Below are positions 7,130 through 10,515 of a DNA stretch of 10,515 nucleotides, in pieces. The position numbers were made by a program, and so were the translations under genes. Position 1 is the stretch's first letter. Every line of letters starts with the position of its first letter. The notes under the pieces were generated by a model. That model made no database searches, was not told the origin of the DNA, and saw only the letters and a program-made list of their open reading frames with translations. This DNA comes from Streptosporangiaceae bacterium. Its GTDB lineage: Bacteria > Actinomycetota > Actinomycetes > Streptosporangiales > Streptosporangiaceae. Location of the stretch: NCBI GenBank assembly GCA_030040475.1, contig JASHTQ010000478.1:1-10515 (forward strand), written 5' to 3'.

Positions 7130-7162
7130 AAGCCGTATGCGGGAAAACCGCACGTACGGATT
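7130..7162 (+). ncRNA. Group II intron domain V
   Basis: The segment begins AAGCCGTATGCGG and ends CCGCACGTACGGATT around a GAAAA loop. It contains the AGC catalytic triad at the base, the lower stem CCGTA/TACGG, the two-base bulge CG, and the upper stem TGCGG/CCGCA, which is the standard domain V layout. The terminal loop has one more A than the usual four-base GNRA loop. The catalytic core therefore looks intact, so the RNA may still splice if a maturase is supplied in trans. Confidence 0.88.
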
Positions 7163-7170
7163 GAAAGGGG

Positions 7171-7212
7171 GATGGGGAAACGGGCCGCAAGCGGCACCGC
7201 GCCCCTGACTAC
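7171..7212 (+). ncRNA. Group II intron domain VI-like hairpin and 3' end
   Basis: GGGG (7174-7177) can pair with CCCC (7202-7205), CGG (7181-7183) with CCG (7197-7199), and GCCG/CGGC close a CAAG loop (7184-7195). The following TGACTAC supplies an adenosine a few bases from the end that could be the branch point. The branch A cannot be fixed by eye. Confidence 0.5.
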
Positions 7213-7214
7213 CA

Positions 7215-8399
7215 ATGGATCCGGTGCGCAATCCGTACGCCCCCGGTGCCGGGCAGCGGCCCCCCGAGCTCGCCGGCCGCGACCGGGAGATCAGCCAGTT
7301 CGAGGTCGTGCTCGAGCGGATAGCCCGCGGGCGCCCGGAGCGCAGCATGGTGCTCACCGGTCTTCGCGGCGTCGGCAAGACGGTCCTGCTGAATACGTTC
7401 AGGTCGATGGCGCTGCAGCGGCTGTGGGGCACCGGGAAGATCGAGGCCAGGCCGGACCAGTCGATCAGGAGGCCGATCGCGGGAGCCCTGCACATGGCCG
7501 TGCGCGAACTGGCGCCGCGCCATCGCGCCCCGGATCGGGTGGAGTATTTCCTCGGCGTGCTCAAGGCGTTCGCGCTGCGCGATCCCAAGGCGCCCAAGGG
7601 GACCTCGGTCACCGTCACGCTCGGCATCGACGTTCCGGCTCAGCGTGGCCGGGCCGATTCCGGCGATCTCGAGGTCGATCTCACCGAGCTGTTCGCCGAG
7701 GCCGCCTCGGTCGCGGCCGACCTCGGCGTCGGAATCGCGCTGTTCGTGGACGAGATGCAGGACGTGCCCGCAACCGACGTGTCCGCGCTGTGCGCCGCCT
7801 GCCATGAGCTGTCGCAGTCGGGCGGCCCGCTGATCGTCGTCGGGGCGGGCCTGCCGCACCTGCCCTCGGTGCTGTCGGCGAGCAAAAGCTACTCCGAGCG
7901 GCTGTTCAGGTACACCCGGATAGACCGGCTGGAACGGGAGGCCGCGGACCTCGCGCTGCTCGCGCCGGCCGAGCGCGAGGACGTGACCTTCACCGACGAG
8001 GCCCTCGACGCGCTGTACGCCGCTGCCGACGGGTACCCCTACTTTGTCCAGGCGTACGGCAAGGTCACCTGGGACGTGGCCGCGGCGAGCCCGGTAACGG
8101 CGGGCGATGTGCGCGTGGCGGCGCCAGAGGCCGAGGGCGAGCTCGCGGTCGGCTTCTTCGGCAGCAGGTACGAGCGGGCCACCCCGGCCGAGCGCGAGTA
8201 CATGCGAGCCATGGCAGCCACCGGAGACGACCCGGTGCCCACGTCGATAGTCGCGGACGAACTGGGGCGCAAGCCGTCGAGCCTGTCGCCCGCACGAGAC
8301 GGGCTGATCAAGAAGGGCCTTATCTACAGCTCGGAGCGTGGCCTGATCGCGTTCACGGTCCCGCATTTCGGGAAGTTCCTGCGCTCCCAGCCCAATTAG
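7215..8399 (+). CDS. AAA+ ATPase with C-terminal winged helix (Orc1/Cdc6-like architecture)
   Basis: A 394-residue ATP-binding protein of the AAA_16/archaeal-ATPase type common in actinomycetes, of unknown cellular role. The N-terminus RNPYAPGAGQRPPELAGRD is typical of the family. Walker A is GLRGVGKT (49-56), Walker B is IALFVDEMQ (174-182, D179 and E180), a sensor-like stretch LIVVGAG follows (206-212), and SERLFRYTRI (227-236) may hold an arginine finger. A lid region and a C-terminal winged helix (about 325-390, with STPAEREYMRAMA-type helix and VADELGRKPSSLSPARDGLIKKGLI) suggest DNA binding. The ATG at 7215 has no ribosome binding site, because a group II intron ends 2 bases before it. 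Joining the flanks would also put an upstream ATG (5233) in frame, adding four residues. Expression probably depends on intron removal. The stop codon is part of an inverted repeat. Confidence 0.88.
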   Translation: MDPVRNPYAPGAGQRPPELAGRDREISQFEVVLERIARGRPERSMVLTGLRGVGKTVLLNTFRSMALQRLWGTGKIEARPDQSIRRPIAGALHMAVRELAPRHRAPDRVEYFLGVLKAFALRDPKAPKGTSVTVTLGIDVPAQRGRADSGDLEVDLTELFAEAASVAADLGVGIALFVDEMQDVPATDVSALCAACHELSQSGGPLIVVGAGLPHLPSVLSASKSYSERLFRYTRIDRLEREAADLALLAPAEREDVTFTDEALDALYAAADGYPYFVQAYGKVTWDVAAASPVTAGDVRVAAPEAEGELAVGFFGSRYERATPAEREYMRAMAATGDDPVPTSIVADELGRKPSSLSPARDGLIKKGLIYSSERGLIAFTVPHFGKFLRSQPN

Positions 8400-8421
8400 C
8401 CGCGGCGGGCGGATGCGGCTA
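8397..8421. terminator. Inverted repeat at the end of the ATPase gene
   Basis: TAGCCGC and GCGGCTA form a perfect 7-base stem around an 11-base loop; the stem includes the ATPase stop codon. There is no T tract, so termination is only probable. It lies between two convergent genes. Confidence 0.4.
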
Positions 8422-8447
8422 CCCGAATCTGCCGGGCCATAAGGCAC

Positions 8448-8475
8448 TCTAGCGTATTTCCTAGAATCACCTAGA
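8448..8475 (-). repeat. CTAG triple motif, copy B (inverted)
   Basis: Read on the minus strand this is TCTAG N5 TCTAG N8 CTAGA, with the same spacing as copy A at 5188-5215. Both copies also share CG one to two bases upstream of a T-x-T run before the first CTAG. It lies between the convergent ATPase and MauE-like genes and contains the stop codon of the latter (8467-8469). The last codons of that gene, TTA TCT AGG, are AT-richer than the rest and come from the motif itself, as if the gene end were rewritten when the site arrived. Confidence 0.6.
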
Positions 8476-9318
8476 TAACGGCAGACTGACCGGCTCCGGC
8501 TGCCCGATGACCTCGTTGGTGGCCTGGTCGAGGACCGCCGCGCGGATCGGGGGCCTGCGGGCCTGAAGGTAGACGGCGAAGACGATGTCGACTCGCCGGC
8601 CGTGCGCCAGCCCCGGATACACCACGAACCGCCAGCACCCTTCCCGCCACACGTCGGCCGGCGTCGCCGCGGTGACCTGGCTGGCGTACTTGCGCCACTG
8701 CGAACTCGTGTGCAGGGCGGCCAAGGTCCGTCCGACCGGTAGCCTGCGCAGCTCGCAGGGCTCGGAGTAGCCGAGCCTGACCAGGATCTCGCCGAGTTCC
8801 GGCGACAGGAAGGCCATCAGGGTCACCTCGGCCGCCAGCAGGGCCAGCCAGAGCTCGGCCTGGGTCGAGGAGGCCGGCATACGCAGCGGCGGCGTGCCGA
8901 TCGTGGCCAGGGCGGCGACGCACAGCAGGCCGGAGCGGATGACCGTACGCACGCCGATCGGCGTCTCGCTGAGCTCGCCGAAGCAGCCGCAGCCGACCTC
9001 GGGCCGTCGCTGCCTCGCCTCCTGCAGGGTGCCGACCGCGATGAGGAAGAAGATCGCCGTCGCCGTCCGCACGCTGGCCGCCGGCAGGGCGGTGCCCGCC
9101 TGCCCGCCGGTGGCGACCAGCCCGGCGCCCAGGCCGAACTCGGTCACGAACGTCGCGATCATGACCGGGCGGCGCAGGCGAAGCGGGAAAAGCCCGGTCG
9201 GGCCCATCCCCGCGGCCACCGAACGCGACCGCCAGGCCTGCCATGCCTTGGCCGCGCATCCGCCGATCAGCATGGCCGCTAGCACCGGAATCTGCAGTTC
9301 CCTGAGGGCGACGAGCAT
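8467..9318 (-). CDS. MauE-like redox membrane protein with extra C-terminal domain
   Basis: A 283-residue integral membrane protein. About five hydrophobic segments (residues ~9-27, 52-70, 83-98, 126-142, 155-172) and the motif CGCFGELSETPIG (C110, C112) match the MauE/DoxX-like family, in which MauE serves maturation of the cysteine-rich small subunit of methylamine dehydrogenase. The paired cysteines suggest thiol-disulfide exchange across the membrane. Beyond the usual end, residues about 180-283 form a soluble domain (C188, C228, segment WRFVVYPGLAHGRRVDIVFAVYLQ) that I do not recognise. The ATG at 9318 lies 3 bases after the stop of the upstream gene, so the pair is almost certainly translated from one message. 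No MauA, MauB or MauD homologue is in the window, so the MauE function is inferred only from family and the cysteine-rich neighbour. Confidence 0.75.
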   Translation of the reverse strand: MLVALRELQIPVLAAMLIGGCAAKAWQAWRSRSVAAGMGPTGLFPLRLRRPVMIATFVTEFGLGAGLVATGGQAGTALPAASVRTATAIFFLIAVGTLQEARQRRPEVGCGCFGELSETPIGVRTVIRSGLLCVAALATIGTPPLRMPASSTQAELWLALLAAEVTLMAFLSPELGEILVRLGYSEPCELRRLPVGRTLAALHTSSQWRKYASQVTAATPADVWREGCWRFVVYPGLAHGRRVDIVFAVYLQARRPPIRAAVLDQATNEVIGQPEPVSLPLSR

Positions 9319-9321
9319 GCC

Positions 9322-10437
9322 TCAGCCGCCGATCGTCATGGTGGCGTTGAAGCAGCCGGTCTCAAGCGCCCCGCCCAGTTCCACGAAGGCGGCCATGGTC
9401 AGGTCGGCGATCCTGCCCTTCTGCGAGGTCCCGCAGGTGACACAGCGGTCGCAGAACAGCCGCGCGGTCGCCCCGCAGCCGGTCACCGGCAGGAACCTGG
9501 TCCGACCCGTGCAGTCGTTGCGCAGCCTGAGCATGCTTCCCACGGACAGGTAGGGCAGGCGTACGCAACCCGGCCCGGTGGCGTGCGGATCGACGGCGTG
9601 CAGTTCGCCGGAGCACGCGGGCGGCGCGGCCATGACGCGCTCGCAGCTTGTCTCCGGGTCCAGGGCCGGATAGGCGAGCCCGAGCAGGCCTTGCGGTTCC
9701 TCGCCCGGCTCGTGCCAGACCGCGGTCCCGCTGACCGGATCGGGGACGTGACCGCTGATCAGCGGGGGGGTCGGCGGACGGTCGGCACGGTAGGGAGGCT
9801 GTGATGTCGCGGGTATCAGGGCCTGCAGGAACCCCTCGTGCTTCAGCCCGATCACGTCGATCAGGTAGCCAGGCTCGAGCCGCGGGAAGCGGACCTGGAT
9901 CCGGCCGGCGGTCTTGGCGCCGATGATCACGATCTTGCGGCCCTTCGCCGGCCCCTCGTCGACGAGCAGCGTCACCGGGCCCTCGCGCTCGATGATCGTG
10001 CCGGTAACCCTGCCGACCTCGGCCCAGATGCGGTCCACGACCGGCCCGCCGGGCAGGCTGCGCCGCACGATCGCGTGGTCGCCGTGCCGGAGGGCAGCGG
10101 GCGAGACCGAACCGCCGCGCCAGGCCTTGGCGGCTGCCGACAACGGGAAGCGCTGCTCGCCCTGGCTGGTGGACAGCACCAGGATCTGCGGGCTTGCGTC
10201 CAGGACCCTGCCGGTAACCGTGTAGGCCAGCGCGGTCCCGTCATCGGCCCCGTAGTCGGCCGGGCCGCCGTCCCGCGCCGCGGGCACGAAGGGATCCGGC
10301 TCGTTCCGCCGCCCGAGCACCGCCGCCTTGAGCCGTGATCTGCGGGCGAAACGTACCGGACCGGCGGAGTCGGTGACATCCTCACACCAACGGGGAATGT
10401 CGGCCAAATGGCGCACTTGCCCTCCGTGGGATTGCAT
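9322..10437 (-). CDS. Cysteine-rich protein with C-terminal double-psi beta-barrel (expansin/RlpA-like)
   Basis: A 371-residue protein if started at the ATG 10437. Residues 288-371 resemble the expansin/barwin/RlpA barrel: LPYLSVGSMLRLRNDCTGRT, then CDRCVTC with the Asp equivalent to the conserved one, then RIADLTMAAFVELGG and a last strand. Nine cysteines lie in the final 110 residues, implying disulfides. The middle (about 65-200) is beta-rich, with an OB-like repeat feel (VTGRVLDASPQILVLST; VTGTIIEREGPVTLLVDEG) that I do not recognise. No signal peptide or membrane segment is visible, which is odd for a disulfide-rich domain. The frame stays open upstream to a GTG at 10512 and past the window edge, so the start is uncertain; third-position GC is lower in the first ~40 codons. 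The MauE-like gene follows after 3 bases and may act on these cysteines. Confidence 0.6.
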   Translation of the reverse strand: MQSHGGQVRHLADIPRWCEDVTDSAGPVRFARRSRLKAAVLGRRNEPDPFVPAARDGGPADYGADDGTALAYTVTGRVLDASPQILVLSTSQGEQRFPLSAAAKAWRGGSVSPAALRHGDHAIVRRSLPGGPVVDRIWAEVGRVTGTIIEREGPVTLLVDEGPAKGRKIVIIGAKTAGRIQVRFPRLEPGYLIDVIGLKHEGFLQALIPATSQPPYRADRPPTPPLISGHVPDPVSGTAVWHEPGEEPQGLLGLAYPALDPETSCERVMAAPPACSGELHAVDPHATGPGCVRLPYLSVGSMLRLRNDCTGRTRFLPVTGCGATARLFCDRCVTCGTSQKGRIADLTMAAFVELGGALETGCFNATMTIGG

Positions 10438-10452
10438 GGGCCTAGAACCATG

Positions 10453-10481
10453 ACCCTGCTTGCTGCAGGCGGTTACGTCAA
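10453..10481 (-). promoter_or_regulatory. Candidate promoter of the barrel protein-MauE pair
   Basis: On the minus strand TTGACG (10476-10481) and CAGGGT (10453-10458) are 17 bases apart. The spacer holds the inverted repeat CCTGC TTGCT GCAGG (10455-10469 on the plus strand). The transcript would begin about 9 bases before the ATG at 10437, again nearly leaderless. This supports the internal start, but the -10 is poor. Confidence 0.3.
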
Positions 10482-10515
10482 GTGATTCGGCCACCTTTAT
10501 CCGCGAGGACACACA

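Larger units (their letters stand above)
5243..7212 (+). mobile_element. Group II intron with a broken maturase gene
   Basis: A retroelement of about 1.97 kb. The 5' end is placed at GTGTCCTGC (GTG start typical of group II introns), followed by about 350 bases of GC-rich folded RNA containing the GTGAAAGTCCCGTCCGGG-type segment seen in many bacterial intron domain I regions. The RT/maturase gene sits in domain IV, then come domain V (7130-7162) and a domain VI-like hairpin, ending GACTAC. The intron lies 60 bases after a transcription terminator and ends 2 bases before the ATPase ATG. The 3' end in AC fits the AY rule. I could not identify convincing EBS/IBS pairings, so each boundary may be off by a few bases. 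No duplicate copy is in the window. Confidence 0.8.

Noticed and set aside
5243..7212. Retron or diversity-generating retroelement instead of a group II intron
   Set aside because: Intact domain V, maturase domain X and the classic intron RT motifs identify a group II intron; no template/variable repeat pair or msr/msd structure was seen.
5219..8441. Direct repeat GGCCATA at 5219-5225 and 8435-8441 as insertion target duplication
   Set aside because: Only 7 bases long, and its orientation relative to the CTAG motifs differs between the two sites; likely chance.
7209..8447. Long open frame on the minus strand opposite the ATPase
   Set aside because: It is the Arg/Gly-rich shadow of a GC-rich gene; the plus-strand frame has Walker motifs and a winged helix.
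9322..9600. Methylamine dehydrogenase small subunit (MauA-like) as identity of the cysteine-rich C-terminus
   Set aside because: It lacks the tryptophans needed for the TTQ cofactor, and its motifs fit a double-psi barrel better.

Overview
The window is very GC-rich, with strong G/C bias at third codon positions. Its gene content (PASTA-less Ser/Thr kinase, actinobacterial-type CtaG, MauE-like membrane protein, AAA+ ATPase with a C-terminal winged helix, several predicted leaderless starts) points to a filamentous or related high-GC Actinomycetota. I cannot place it to genus by eye.

Layout. (1) 1-769, minus: N-terminal 256 codons of a Ser/Thr protein kinase, cut by the window edge, with a candidate promoter upstream. 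(2) 957-1028, minus: a short stretch that looks like a decayed fragment of an actinobacterial sensor kinase. (3) 1030-3406: a small catabolic/regulatory unit. A TetR repressor and a YciI-like protein form a minus-strand pair, divergent from a natural fusion of an alpha/beta hydrolase and a cupin. The 127-bp divergent region carries overlapping promoters and dyads suited to TetR control. (4) 3388-3924, minus: a small lipoprotein whose 3' end overlaps the hydrolase-cupin gene tail to tail. (5) 4124-5155, plus: a CtaG-like, seven-helix cytochrome oxidase assembly membrane protein, followed by a strong hairpin terminator.

(6) 5188-8475 is the most unusual part. A group II intron (about 5243-7212) with a recognisable domain V carries a reverse transcriptase/maturase gene broken by a one-base deletion in a C run. 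The intron ends two bases before the ATG of an AAA+ ATPase gene (7215-8399), so it separates that gene from its probable promoter. The intron plus ATPase block is bracketed by two copies, in opposite orientation, of the pattern TCTAG N5 TCTAG N8 CTAGA. These copies match each other in element spacing exactly, although CTAG is otherwise rare here. I did not recognise this site.

(7) 8467-10437, minus: a tightly coupled pair. The first gene encodes a protein with a cysteine-rich, expansin/RlpA-like double-psi beta-barrel C-terminus. The second encodes a MauE-like redox membrane protein with an extra C-terminal domain of about 100 residues. The pairing suggests disulfide-dependent maturation of the cysteine-rich partner, but that is inference.

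No tRNA, rRNA or CRISPR array was seen.
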